Origin: Candidatus Heritagella intestinalis
GTDB lineage: Bacteria > Bacillota > Clostridia > Oscillospirales > Acutalibacteraceae
Assembly (NCBI GenBank): GCA_904420555.1
Contig: CAJFVO010000008.1
Coordinates: 31,121-95,120, forward strand
Reading direction: 5' to 3'
Length of the DNA: 64,000 bases
Of the stretch, positions 37,442-45,746 are shown piece by piece (positions within the stretch are counted from its first letter, which is position 1; every line of letters begins with the position of its first letter). The notes beneath the pieces were generated by a model, which was given only the letters and a program-made list of their open reading frames with translations, did not search any database and was not told the DNA's origin. A program made the translations under genes and the position numbers.

Positions 37442-38455
37442 TTACCGCAGCTGATTCCAGTGCTCGTAGACGCGGTACACGTTGTCCGGATTGGCGCCGG
37501 CGCCGAATTCGCACTGGGCGATGCAGCCGCCGTCCTGCCACAGGGTGTTGTATACGCTTTCCACAGCCCGGTCGATGTCCTCCTGGGTGCCGTTGGGCAG
37601 CAGGTGCTGACGGTCAATCTCGCCCCAGAAAGTGATTTTGCCCTTAAACTGCGCCAGGTTTTCTACGCCCATGCAGAAGATCTGGGAGTTGACAGCGTCC
37701 AGGCCAATATCAATAAGCTTGGGGATAATGGCCAGGATATGGCCATCGGAGTGCATGAACATCTTCTTGCCGTGCTTGTGGGCAATATCGATGTAATCCC
37801 GGTACATGGGCATGAAGATTTCTTCCCAAATGGTGGGGTTGATGAGCAGGCTCTGCTGGGAACCCCAGTCGTCCATCATGTTCAGGCAGTCCACATCGGT
37901 CTGGGCCCACTTGGTCAGGAGCCGGCAGTAGAAATCGTGCATCTTCTCAATGAACTCCATCATCTTGCGGGGCGGGTCCATCAGGTCCATGTACAGGTTG
38001 ACAGTGCCGCGGATAAACTGCAGCTGCTCGAAGGGGCGGGGGCAGGCGCCGCAGCCCATGAATTTATCGCTGTTCCGGCAGGATTCGTTGACAGCGTCCA
38101 CGTCGAAGGACAGGAGCTCTTCGGGAATATGGACGTTACCCACGTCCTCCCAGTCGTCGTCCTGTACCAGGGGGGTCTTTACCTCGCCGATAATGCCCCG
38201 ATGGATGTTGGTGAATTCGCAGCCCCAGGCGTCAATGGAGGTGCCGACGGCATAGGGGTCGCCGGACTCCTTCACCATGGGCTGGCTCAGCTTTACCACC
38301 GGGCCGCCGAAGTCCGGTTCATAATCGGTGAGGATCTTCTGCAGCTTTTCCGGATAATGCTGTCCGGCCCAGGGGAGCGTCCACAGGTCTCTGGGGACAC
38401 GGCCCTCGGTGTTGCGGAATTCCAGGGTGGAGAGTACCAGTTCGCGGGATGTCAT
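37442..38455 (-). CDS. Uroporphyrinogen-decarboxylase-like (URO-D superfamily) protein
   Basis: 337 residues from MTSRELVLSTLEFRNTEGRVPRDLW at 38455. The barrel features are KKMFMHSDGHILAIIPKLIDIGLDAVNSQ and ITFWGEIDRQHLLPNGTQEDI. True HemE has a different N-terminal arginine motif, and no heme genes are nearby, so it more likely belongs to the corrinoid-methyltransferase-like branch. The usual zinc HxC is MHSDG here, so metal binding is uncertain. It is divergent from an AraC-type regulator that probably controls it. The open frame extends upstream to 38740 over the regulator's start region; that part is not coding. Confidence 0.85.
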   Translation of the reverse strand: MTSRELVLSTLEFRNTEGRVPRDLWTLPWAGQHYPEKLQKILTDYEPDFGGPVVKLSQPMVKESGDPYAVGTSIDAWGCEFTNIHRGIIGEVKTPLVQDDDWEDVGNVHIPEELLSFDVDAVNESCRNSDKFMGCGACPRPFEQLQFIRGTVNLYMDLMDPPRKMMEFIEKMHDFYCRLLTKWAQTDVDCLNMMDDWGSQQSLLINPTIWEEIFMPMYRDYIDIAHKHGKKMFMHSDGHILAIIPKLIDIGLDAVNSQIFCMGVENLAQFKGKITFWGEIDRQHLLPNGTQEDIDRAVESVYNTLWQDGGCIAQCEFGAGANPDNVYRVYEHWNQLR

Positions 38456-38630
38456 AGTAGCCCAAATCCTTTCTTTTTGAAAAATTTCATAAGATCCCGA
38501 AGCAGCAGAACTTGCTGCCCTGGCGGGAATAAGTCGTGACATTTGATTCTGGATATAGTATACTGGATTTAAAATCGTACTGCATTTACATTTGTATCCG
38601 GTACAAAATTGAATGGAGAGAGGGGCAGCT

Positions 38631-39542
38631 ATGGCAGTGCAGTTGACGGAGAAATATTGTTGGGAGGGTGACCGGCAGGTGCTCACCCGGGAGCAGCATG
38701 GGATTCCCGGAATTTGTGTATTCGGCCACAGCCTGACCAACCGGGCCTTTTCCCCTCTGGAGACCCATGTGCATCCCGGATGTATGGAATTGGTAGTGCT
38801 TTTAAAGGGGAATCAGACCTATACCGTAGGCGGGAAAACCTACCCCATTTCCGGAGGCAATATTTTTATCAGCTTCCCCGGGGAAGAGCACAGCAGCGGC
38901 GGGGAGCCCCAGAATGTTTCAGAATTTTACTGGGTGCAGGTGGACCTCTCCTGCAAAAAGGATTTTTTATATCTGGCGCAGGAAGCAGGGGATATTTTGA
39001 AAAAGCGGCTGCAATCCTTTTCCCAGAGGGTGCTGTACTGCGAGGAATCCCTGCGCCGGTATATAGCGGACGGTTTTCAAAATGTCGCTTCTCAAAATCC
39101 CTGCCGCCGGGAATACGGGAGAAGCCTGCTGGTTTCCTTTTTATACGGCCTCCTCTTGCAGGAGCGGGCCGGAATCATGGCCCTCTCCGATGAAATCGCC
39201 GGAACCGTCAGCTATATCCGGCAGAACATCCGGGAAGAGCTGACTTTGGAGGAATTGGCTCAGTGTGCCGGACTTTCCCTTTCCCGGTTTAAGGCGCGCT
39301 TTAAAAAGGAGACCGGCATGACGCCCCGGGAGTATATCAATCAGCTGAAAATCCGGGAAGCCAAAAAGCTACTGAAAGAGGGACGCTCTGTCACAGAAGT
39401 GGCCTTGGAGCTTGGGTTCAGCAGCAGCAATTACTTTGCGGTGCTCTTCAAAAAAATCACCCTCTATACCCCTACAGAATATCAGAAGCGGGCACGGGCC
39501 TCCCAGCCGCCTGCCTCAGAAACACCCAGAAAGGAAGGATGA
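38631..39542 (+). CDS. AraC-family regulator with cupin sensor domain
   Basis: 303 residues from the ATG at 38631. N-terminal cupin-like domain (HVHPGCMELVVLLKGNQTYTVGG...ISFPGEEHSSGG), then two helix-turn-helix motifs at the C-terminus (LTLEELAQCAGLSLSRFKARFKKETGMTPREYINQLKI and VTEVALELGFSSSNYFAVLFKK). It probably senses a small molecule and activates the divergent URO-D-like gene. The 175-base shared gap contains AT-rich half-palindromes (GTATAC, TTTAAA), but no clear operator could be fixed. Confidence 0.9.
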   Translation: MAVQLTEKYCWEGDRQVLTREQHGIPGICVFGHSLTNRAFSPLETHVHPGCMELVVLLKGNQTYTVGGKTYPISGGNIFISFPGEEHSSGGEPQNVSEFYWVQVDLSCKKDFLYLAQEAGDILKKRLQSFSQRVLYCEESLRRYIADGFQNVASQNPCRREYGRSLLVSFLYGLLLQERAGIMALSDEIAGTVSYIRQNIREELTLEELAQCAGLSLSRFKARFKKETGMTPREYINQLKIREAKKLLKEGRSVTEVALELGFSSSNYFAVLFKKITLYTPTEYQKRARASQPPASETPRKEG

Positions 39543-39545
39543 CAC

Positions 39546-40889
39546 ATGGAAATACAGCTCCCCGAATCATTTCTCCAACGGATGCAGGAACTGCTGGGGG
39601 AAGAGTACCCGGCTTTTCTTGCAGCCTATGACAAGCCCCATTATAAAGGGGTGCGGCTGAACCCTCTGAAATGCACCCAAGAAACCTTGGAGCAGCATTT
39701 TCCTGGTTTTTTGCGGCCCTCTCCCTTTTCTCCCCTGTGCTTTTACAGTGAGACGGAAAAGGTGGGGAGCCTGCCCTTGCACCACGCCGGCGCCTTCTAT
39801 TCCCAGGAGCCCTCCGCTTCCTCGGCAGTGACCCTGCTGGCCCCGGAGCCTGGGGAGCGGGTGCTGGACCTCTGTGCGGCTCCCGGGGGAAAATCTACCC
39901 AGATTGCCGGCCTGTTAAATGGCCAGGGGCTCCTTTGGAGCAATGAGATTGTCCGGAGCCGGGCCACGGTGCTCCTCTCCAATATGGAGCGTCTGGGCGT
40001 GGGCAATGCCGTGGTGTCCTCCTGTCACCCGGAGACTCTTTGCAGCCGATTGGCGGGCTTTTTCGATAAGGTATTGGTGGACGCCCCCTGCTCCGGCGAG
40101 GGGATGTTCCGCCGGGATTCCCAGGCAGTGACGGAGTGGAGCGAGGAGCACGTCAAGGCCTGCGCCCAGCGGCAGCTGGCGATTCTCCATTCCGCCGCTC
40201 AGGCCGTCCGGGAAGGAGGCGTGCTGGTGTATTCCACCTGTACTTTCTCTCCGGAGGAAAACGAGGGGGTTATCCGGCGTTTCCTGGAAGAGGAGCCGGC
40301 CTTTGTGTTGGAAAGCCCCGGCGTTTCCTTTGGCAGGAAGGCCGAGGCTTTGGATGCGGTTCGTATTTATCCCATGGATGGGGGAGAAGGGCATTTTGCC
40401 GCCCGTCTCCGGCGGGTGGGGGAGAACCCCGCCTGTCCGGCCTCGGCAAAGCTCCCGCCGGAAAAAGGGGAGGGCTTCCGGATGGTCCGGGAACTGCTGG
40501 GGAATATTTTTTCCCAGCTCCCTAAAGGGCCTCTGGTGCAGGTGGGGGACCGGTTTTTCCTCATGCCGGAGGGAATGCCCGAGTATGCCGGCCTGGGGGT
40601 GCTCCGAGCCGGGGTGGAAGCGGCCGTCCTGAAAGGAAAGCGGGCGGAGCCTGCCCACGGCCTGTTTATGGCGGCCAAGCCGGAGGAGTTATGCTGGTGC
40701 GTGTCCTTTCCCTGTGACAGCCCGGAGATTGCCGCTTTCCTTCGGGGAGAAGAGCTCGGAGTGGAATTGGATGCCCCCAACGGCTCCTATGTAGGGGTGG
40801 CGGTGGAAGGCATGGTCACCGGCTTTGGCAAATATTCCGGAGGCCGCCTGAAAAACCACTATCCCAAGGGATTGCGGAATAAAAAGTAA
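39546..40889 (+). CDS. RsmF/NSUN-type RNA cytosine-C5 methyltransferase
   Basis: 447 residues. AdoMet-binding VLDLCAAPGGKSTQIAGLL, then DAPCSGEGMFR with Cys182 and YSTCTFSPEENEG with Cys232, the two cysteines used by this family. The C-terminal part (from about 300) resembles the pre-PUA/RNA-binding region of the Firmicutes YebU-like enzymes. It methylates C5 of a cytosine in rRNA; the position is not known. Three bases separate it from the regulator upstream. Confidence 0.92.
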   Translation: MEIQLPESFLQRMQELLGEEYPAFLAAYDKPHYKGVRLNPLKCTQETLEQHFPGFLRPSPFSPLCFYSETEKVGSLPLHHAGAFYSQEPSASSAVTLLAPEPGERVLDLCAAPGGKSTQIAGLLNGQGLLWSNEIVRSRATVLLSNMERLGVGNAVVSSCHPETLCSRLAGFFDKVLVDAPCSGEGMFRRDSQAVTEWSEEHVKACAQRQLAILHSAAQAVREGGVLVYSTCTFSPEENEGVIRRFLEEEPAFVLESPGVSFGRKAEALDAVRIYPMDGGEGHFAARLRRVGENPACPASAKLPPEKGEGFRMVRELLGNIFSQLPKGPLVQVGDRFFLMPEGMPEYAGLGVLRAGVEAAVLKGKRAEPAHGLFMAAKPEELCWCVSFPCDSPEIAAFLRGEELGVELDAPNGSYVGVAVEGMVTGFGKYSGGRLKNHYPKGLRNKK

Positions 40890-40898
40890 GGAGGTAAT

Positions 40899-41696
40899 AT
40901 GGTGATTTCCAATCAAGAAATTCTGCAAATCGCCATGGAGCAGTCCGCCATTGACAGCGGCTGTGCCCCGGAGGACTTTCTGGCCCGGGAAAATAAAATA
41001 GTGCTTTCCCGGCAGGACCCCCGGGCCAGGAAATACTTAGAGCTCCCCTTTTCCTGCGACCTGACTTCCTACGGCGGCAATATTGTGGCTTCGGTTTCCC
41101 CGGAGCTGCGGCAGGCGGTGGAATCGTATCTCAACCGGTATCCCGCCTATCACTGCTTTGAGACGCCCCATCTGTACGTCCTGAACCGGGCACTGAAGCC
41201 TTATGGCCAGCAGGTGTGTTTTATGGCGGAGTACTTCCTGCCCGATGTGGAGCATCTTCGGCCGCTGCCCTGTGGGTTTTCCCTCCGGGTTTTGGAGCCG
41301 GCAGAATTTCAATCCTACTATCTTCCCCAGTGGAGCAACGCCCTGTGTGAAAAGCGGAAGCATTTGGATGTGCTGGCGGTTGGAGCCTTTGACGGGGAGC
41401 GGTTAATAGGGCTGGCAGGCTGTTCGGCGGACTGTGAGAGCATGTGGCAGATTGGCATCGATGTCTTGCCGGAATACCGGCGCCAGGGGATTGCCTCAGC
41501 CCTTACCAGCCGGTTGGCAGTGGAAGTCCTGGAAAGGGGAAAAGTCCCCTTTTACTGCTGTGCCTGGTCCAATGTGGCCTCGGCCCGGAACGCCATCCGC
41601 TGCGGGTTCCGCCCGGCCTGGGTGCAGCTCACCGCGAAAAGCATGGCGTTTGTGGATTCCATGAATGGGGAAGAAGAAAGGCGGGAAAGCATATGA
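40899..41696 (+). CDS. GNAT-type acetyltransferase with N-terminal extension
   Basis: 265 residues. The first half (about 1-130) has no recognised domain. The GNAT core follows, with FDGERLIGLAGCSADCESMWQIGIDVLPEYRRQGIASALTSRL (acetyl-CoA loop RRQGIA) and WSNVASARNAIRCGFRPAW. Substrate unknown. GGAGG precedes the ATG; the stop overlaps the next start by four bases. Confidence 0.85.
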   Translation: MVISNQEILQIAMEQSAIDSGCAPEDFLARENKIVLSRQDPRARKYLELPFSCDLTSYGGNIVASVSPELRQAVESYLNRYPAYHCFETPHLYVLNRALKPYGQQVCFMAEYFLPDVEHLRPLPCGFSLRVLEPAEFQSYYLPQWSNALCEKRKHLDVLAVGAFDGERLIGLAGCSADCESMWQIGIDVLPEYRRQGIASALTSRLAVEVLERGKVPFYCCAWSNVASARNAIRCGFRPAWVQLTAKSMAFVDSMNGEEERRESI

Positions 41697-42166
41697 GACG
41701 AAAAGACCGGGAAGTCACTTCTCCCCAGGCTATACGGGAAATCATCGACGCCTGCAAGGTGTTCCGGGTGGCCTTTACGGGGGAGGATTTCCCCTATGTA
41801 GTGCCCCTGAATTTCGGCTATATCTGGGAGGAAGGTCAGCTAATATTCTACTTCCACTGTGCTTCTGAGGGCAGGAAGCTGGATTTGCTGCGGAAAAATC
41901 CCCGGGTGGCCTTTGAAATGGACTGCGGCCACGATTTGATGGAATCGGACGTCCCCTGTGGGTACGGGTACCGGTTTCAGAGCGTCATGGGCTGCGGCCT
42001 GGCTCAGGAGGTCACAGATGTGGCGGAGAAAAAAGCGGGCCTTTCCTGCCTGATGGCCCACCAGACCGGGAGAGCCTTTTCCTTCACAGACCAGGAAGCG
42101 GAGCAGGTCACCGTGTGCCGGGTTTTGGTGCAGGCCCTCTCCGCCAAGGCCCGTAATTCCATGTGA
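41693..42166 (+). CDS. Pyridoxamine 5'-phosphate oxidase-like flavin-binding protein (NimA type)
   Basis: 157 residues. Split beta-barrel: FRVAFTGEDFPYVVPLNFGYIWEEGQLIFYFHCASEGRKLDLLRKNPRVAFEMDC is the FMN-binding signature of the small NimA/PNPOx-like proteins found in anaerobes. A nitroreductase or flavin oxidoreductase role is possible. ATG at 41693 overlaps the GNAT stop (ATGA), so translation is coupled. Confidence 0.9.
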   Translation: MRRKDREVTSPQAIREIIDACKVFRVAFTGEDFPYVVPLNFGYIWEEGQLIFYFHCASEGRKLDLLRKNPRVAFEMDCGHDLMESDVPCGYGYRFQSVMGCGLAQEVTDVAEKKAGLSCLMAHQTGRAFSFTDQEAEQVTVCRVLVQALSAKARNSM

Positions 42167-42212
42167 GCTGCAATTTTCAGAAGTAAAACATGCAGAATAC
42201 TTGTCTGACAAC

Positions 42213-42241
42213 TTGAAAAATCCTGAAAAGAGTGCTATAAT
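42213..42241 (+). promoter_or_regulatory. Promoter of ilvE
   Basis: TTGAAA, 17-base spacer, TATAAT. Confidence 0.75.
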
Positions 42242-42253
42242 GAGGGAAATTCA

Positions 42254-42283
42254 TTTGCAGGATCAGCTCGCGCCTCCTGCAAA
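42254..42283 (+). promoter_or_regulatory. Leader hairpin of ilvE
   Basis: Perfect 9-bp stem TTTGCAGGA/TCCTGCAAA just after the predicted transcript start. It is not a T-box (no AGGGTGGNACCGCG) and has no T tract; it may stabilise the mRNA. Confidence 0.5.
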
Positions 42284-42325
42284 CTGCTTTCCTCCAATAC
42301 TATTTTTTGAAAGAGGGTCTTTTCC

Positions 42326-43396
42326 ATGCAGGAAATCCGTGTTGAACTGACAAAAGCACCCAAGGCCAAGCCCACTGACGAGAGCAAGCTGGGATTTGGC
42401 ACCATTTTCACTGACCATATGTTTATCATGAACTATGACGAGGGCCAGGGCTGGCATGACCCCCGGATTGTCCCCTTCCAGGACATCCCTCTGAGCCCTG
42501 CCGCCATGTGTCTCCACTACGGCCAGTCCGTATTTGAGGGCATGAAGGCTTACCGCGCAGTGGACGGCCGCGTCCTTTTGTTCCGCCCGGACCGCAACAT
42601 GGCCCGTCTGAACGTTTCCAACGACCGCCTGTGCATTCCCGCTATTGACGAGGAATTCTGCACCGAGGCCATTGCCAAGCTGGTTTCCGTGGACAAGGAC
42701 TGGATTCCCCATTCCGAGGGCACTTCCCTGTACATCCGTCCCTTCATCATCGGCGTTGACCCCCATGTAGGTGTGCATCCCGCCAAGCACCTGCTGTTTA
42801 TCGTCATTCTCAGCCCGGTGGGCGCTTACTATCCCGAGGGCCTGAACCCGGTGAAGATCTATGTGGAAAAGAACTACGTCCGGGCAGTCCGCGGCGGCAT
42901 GGGCTACACCAAGACTGCCGGCAACTACGCCGCTTCCCTGAAGGCCCAGGACGAGGCCGAGAAGCAGAACTACACCCAGGTTCTCTGGCTGGACGGTATC
43001 GAGCGCAAGTACATCGAAGAAGTGGGCACCATGAACGTGTTCTTCAAGATCAACGGCGAGATTGTCACCCCGGCTCTGCAGGGCTCCATTCTCTCCGGCG
43101 TTACCCGGATGTCCTGCATTGACATCCTCCGTTCCTGGGGCATGAAGGTCACCGAGCGGGCCATCTCCATTGACGAGCTGGCAGAGGCCGCCAAGGCCGG
43201 CCTGCTGGAGGAAGCCTTCGGCAGCGGTACCGCCGCCGTGATTTCCCCCATCGGCGAACTCAAGTGGGGCGATGATGTGATGACCATCAACAACGGCGAG
43301 ATCGGCCCGGTTTCCCAGAAGCTGTATGATACCCTCACAGGCATCCAGTGGGGCAAGCTGCCGGATACCTTTGGTTGGACTTACGAAGTAAAATAA
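42326..43396 (+). CDS. ilvE: Branched-chain amino acid aminotransferase
   Basis: 356 residues. PLP enzyme (fold IV) that interconverts Leu/Ile/Val and their keto acids. The PLP Lys is K196 in GYTKTAGNYAASL; HYGQSVFEGMKAYR, LYIRPFIIG and EEVGTMNVFF are typical of the longer (about 350) form. Monocistronic with its own promoter and terminator. Confidence 0.96.
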   Translation: MQEIRVELTKAPKAKPTDESKLGFGTIFTDHMFIMNYDEGQGWHDPRIVPFQDIPLSPAAMCLHYGQSVFEGMKAYRAVDGRVLLFRPDRNMARLNVSNDRLCIPAIDEEFCTEAIAKLVSVDKDWIPHSEGTSLYIRPFIIGVDPHVGVHPAKHLLFIVILSPVGAYYPEGLNPVKIYVEKNYVRAVRGGMGYTKTAGNYAASLKAQDEAEKQNYTQVLWLDGIERKYIEEVGTMNVFFKINGEIVTPALQGSILSGVTRMSCIDILRSWGMKVTERAISIDELAEAAKAGLLEEAFGSGTAAVISPIGELKWGDDVMTINNGEIGPVSQKLYDTLTGIQWGKLPDTFGWTYEVK

Positions 43397-43411
43397 AATC
43401 CTTACAATAAG

Positions 43412-43450
43412 AAACCGCACATCGTGAAGCCTCACGGTGTGCGGTTTTTG
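43412..43450 (+). terminator. Terminator of ilvE
   Basis: AAACCGCACA.CGTGA/TCACG.TGTGCGGTTT stem with T-rich tail; it may also serve the convergent SdpI-like gene. Confidence 0.85.
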
Positions 43451-43490
43451 TTTGTGTTATAAGCTGTCCGGTTTGGTTAGCGATGAAGCC

Positions 43491-44165
43491 TTATTCCTCC
43501 GGGTGCTCCCTTTGCCAGGCTTTCCAAATTTGATAGGAAGCAGCGCTGCTCACAATGGCCCCCAGCACTATTATCCCCACTATGGAGATCAAAAGCGGCA
43601 GGTCTGAGAGGAAAACCGATGCGGCCAAAACCAAAAAGCCGCACACCACAAAAGCGTATCCTCCAAACTGCTGGCTCTTTTGCCACACCGCATCGTTTTT
43701 CATGCTCCAGGAGGTGCGCAGGCCCGCCAGGGAATTCCGCTCTACTTCGGGCATCCAGAATCCCATAAGAATCAGCAGCACGCCAAAGAGCAGGCCGATT
43801 CCTTTCGAGAACAGGCTCCCCGCTTCCGGCAGGGGGCTTTGCCCAGAGCAGTCCCACCAAGCCAGCAGAAAGAAGGCCAGCTCCAGGAGGTTCCAGAGGG
43901 CCAGGAAGAAGATTTCCAAAAAGGCGGGGAGCTTTTTGTTCCCGGCAGGTAGTTTTTGGCTGAACCGGAAGAATACACACAGCACCAGGGCCACCCCCGG
44001 GAAAAGAAGCATTTCATATTTGCTGCCGTACCGGTCCACTTCCCAGGAGGCGTTGTAGTGCATGGGGATGGTGTCCGGGAGAAAAGCCAGGAAAACAGCG
44101 GCCATGACGGCGGAAAGCCCCAGAAGGCCCATGGCCCATTTCCATGAAGTCCGGGCGGTTTTCAT
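43491..44165 (-). CDS. SdpI/DUF1648-type membrane protein
   Basis: 224 residues with about six membrane helices. The N-terminal DUF1648-like part has FLPDTIPMHYNASWEVDRYGSK; the C-terminal SdpI-like part has VERNSLAGLRTSWSMKNDAVWQKSQQFGGYAF. SdpI family members act as immunity proteins or signal-modulating partners; here it sits next to an XRE regulator, not an sdp toxin operon. The start at 44165 has GGGGAGA upstream; the open frame to 44312 is not family sequence. Confidence 0.88.
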   Translation of the reverse strand: MKTARTSWKWAMGLLGLSAVMAAVFLAFLPDTIPMHYNASWEVDRYGSKYEMLLFPGVALVLCVFFRFSQKLPAGNKKLPAFLEIFFLALWNLLELAFFLLAWWDCSGQSPLPEAGSLFSKGIGLLFGVLLILMGFWMPEVERNSLAGLRTSWSMKNDAVWQKSQQFGGYAFVVCGFLVLAASVFLSDLPLLISIVGIIVLGAIVSSAASYQIWKAWQREHPEE

Positions 44166-44262
44166 CAGAATCTCCCCTTTCGGAAAAATAGCAATCATAG
44201 ATTTGCCTATAAAATACGCGGTTCTTCCGGGCTTGTCAAGGGAAAAACTAAATTTTACGGCC

Positions 44263-44562
44263 TCACGGAAACCGTTGTTTTGGCAGGCCATCCCGGAGCG
44301 CCGCCTGCCCACGCTTCCGCCGGGGGTCTGTTTGGAGGTTCAAGAGGAAATCCGCCGAAACGTTGTAAAACCGGCACAGGGTCACCAGATGCCGCAGGGG
44401 AAGCTCATTGGCTCCCCGCTCATATCGGGCATACATGGTCTGGGAGGTTCCCAGCACCTGGGCCACCTGTTCCTGGGTCAGGTCGTTGTCCTCCCGCAGG
44501 GCTCTTAATTTTTGCAGGTGTGTCTGCATGGGCATCCCGTCTTTCTGTCCGAGTTCTTTCAT
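44263..44562 (-). CDS. XRE-family helix-turn-helix regulator
   Basis: 99 residues. HTH_3 domain: LQKLRALREDNDLTQEQVAQVLGTSQTMYARYERGANELPLRHLVTLCRFYNVSADFLL. A later in-frame ATG at 44526 is an alternative start, close to the conserved domain. The basic C-terminus (RRKRGQAALRDGLPKQRFP) is short. Two matching palindromes just upstream suggest that it represses itself. It is followed by the SdpI-like gene 97 bases on, the same strand. Confidence 0.88.
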   Translation of the reverse strand: MKELGQKDGMPMQTHLQKLRALREDNDLTQEQVAQVLGTSQTMYARYERGANELPLRHLVTLCRFYNVSADFLLNLQTDPRRKRGQAALRDGLPKQRFP

Positions 44563-44578
44563 AGATTTAGTGTATCCC

Positions 44579-44619
44579 AGTAAAGATATTTACTATTGAT
44601 TTTAGTAAATATCTTTACT
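44579..44619. promoter_or_regulatory. Two AGTAAA-N4-TTTACT palindromes (probable XRE operators)
   Basis: AGTAAA-GATA-TTTACT at 44579-44594 and AGTAAA-TATC-TTTACT at 44604-44619, centres 25 bases apart, placed between the XRE start and the ABC promoter on the other strand. Probably shared control of the divergent units. Confidence 0.7.
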
Positions 44620-44666
44620 AAAATAAAATTGTCCTCTCGGAGGCTTTGAAAAAATGAGCGAGAGTC

Positions 44667-44695
44667 TTGCCATCGGCAGAAAAGCAAGTTATACT
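44667..44695 (+). promoter_or_regulatory. Promoter of the ABC exporter operon
   Basis: TTGCCA, 17-base spacer, TATACT, starting 48 bases beyond the nearest XRE operator palindrome. Confidence 0.65.
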
Positions 44696-44813
44696 GTTCC
44701 CGTAGGCCGGAGAGGAGGGGAAAGCCGGTTCTGCCGGCGTTCCCCGAATAGACAGAATTGAAAAAGGAGCCGGGACGGCGTGCCGCCCCGGACACAGAGA
44801 AAGGATTGGTCAC

Positions 44814-45746
44814 ATGAAATTTGCAGTGGAAGACCTCCGGAAGAGCTTCGGGGAAAAGCAGGTGCTGCGGGATGTGAGCTTCTCCACCGAAAGCGGCCGG
44901 GCCTTTGGCCTGCTGGGCCGCAACGGTGCGGGAAAGACCACGGCCATCCGCATTATTATGGATGTGTTCCCCGCAGACAGCGGCCGGGTGTTGCTGGACG
45001 GCAAGCCCATGGTCCGGGAAAAGGTCAATGTAGGCTATCTGCCGGAAGAGCGGGGCCTGTACCCCAAAGTGGGGATTTTGGAGCAGCTCCTCTATCTGGG
45101 GCGGCTCCGGGGCCTTACCCGCCACGACGCCCGGAAGAACGCCATAAAATGGCTGTCCCGCCTGAGCATGGAGGAATACGCCGGCAAAAAGCTGGATACG
45201 CTCTCCAAGGGCAACCAGCAGAAAATCCAGCTGGTAGCGGCTTTGGTTTCTGAGCCGGACTTCGTGATTCTGGACGAACCCTTTTCCGGTCTGGACCCGG
45301 TGAACGCCATGCTTTTGAAAGACGTGGTGCGGGAGCTCATTGATTCCGGGAAAATCGTGCTGTTTTCCAGCCATCAGATGAACTATGTGGAGGAATTCTG
45401 CGATTCCATCGCCATCCTCCATCACGGGGAGATCGTCCTCTCCGGCAGTATCCGGGCCCTCCGGCGCAGCCGGGGCCGGAACCGCTGGCTCATCCAGGCC
45501 GGAGAGCTGGAAAAAGCGGCGGGCTTCTGCCGGGAACGCCTTTGGGAGCTGGTGGAAAATGTGACCCTCGGCAAAGAAGGTGTTACCGTAGATCTGCGCC
45601 GGGAAGAAGAGGCCGGGGCGCTGCTCTCCGCTATTGGCCAAAGCGGCCTGGCAGTGGACGGCGTCCAGCTGGTGACTCCCACTCTCAATGATATTTTCGT
45701 AGAAGCCACAACTGCCGATGAAGCAGAAGGGAGCGAAGGAAAATGA
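44814..45746 (+). CDS. ABC transporter ATP-binding protein (NatA-like)
   Basis: 310 residues. Walker A GRNGAGKTT, Q-loop region YLPEERGLYPK, signature LSKGNQQK, Walker B FVILDEPFSGLDP and switch FSSHQM are intact. The C-terminal domain (about 225-310) matches the NatA/export type. It pairs with the permease that overlaps its stop by four bases. Confidence 0.94.
   Translation: MKFAVEDLRKSFGEKQVLRDVSFSTESGRAFGLLGRNGAGKTTAIRIIMDVFPADSGRVLLDGKPMVREKVNVGYLPEERGLYPKVGILEQLLYLGRLRGLTRHDARKNAIKWLSRLSMEEYAGKKLDTLSKGNQQKIQLVAALVSEPDFVILDEPFSGLDPVNAMLLKDVVRELIDSGKIVLFSSHQMNYVEEFCDSIAILHHGEIVLSGSIRALRRSRGRNRWLIQAGELEKAAGFCRERLWELVENVTLGKEGVTVDLRREEEAGALLSAIGQSGLAVDGVQLVTPTLNDIFVEATTADEAEGSEGK

Noticed and set aside
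42242..42325. T-box or leucine attenuator before ilvE
   Set aside because: Leader only about 80 bases, no T-box consensus, no leucine-rich leader peptide and no terminator stem.
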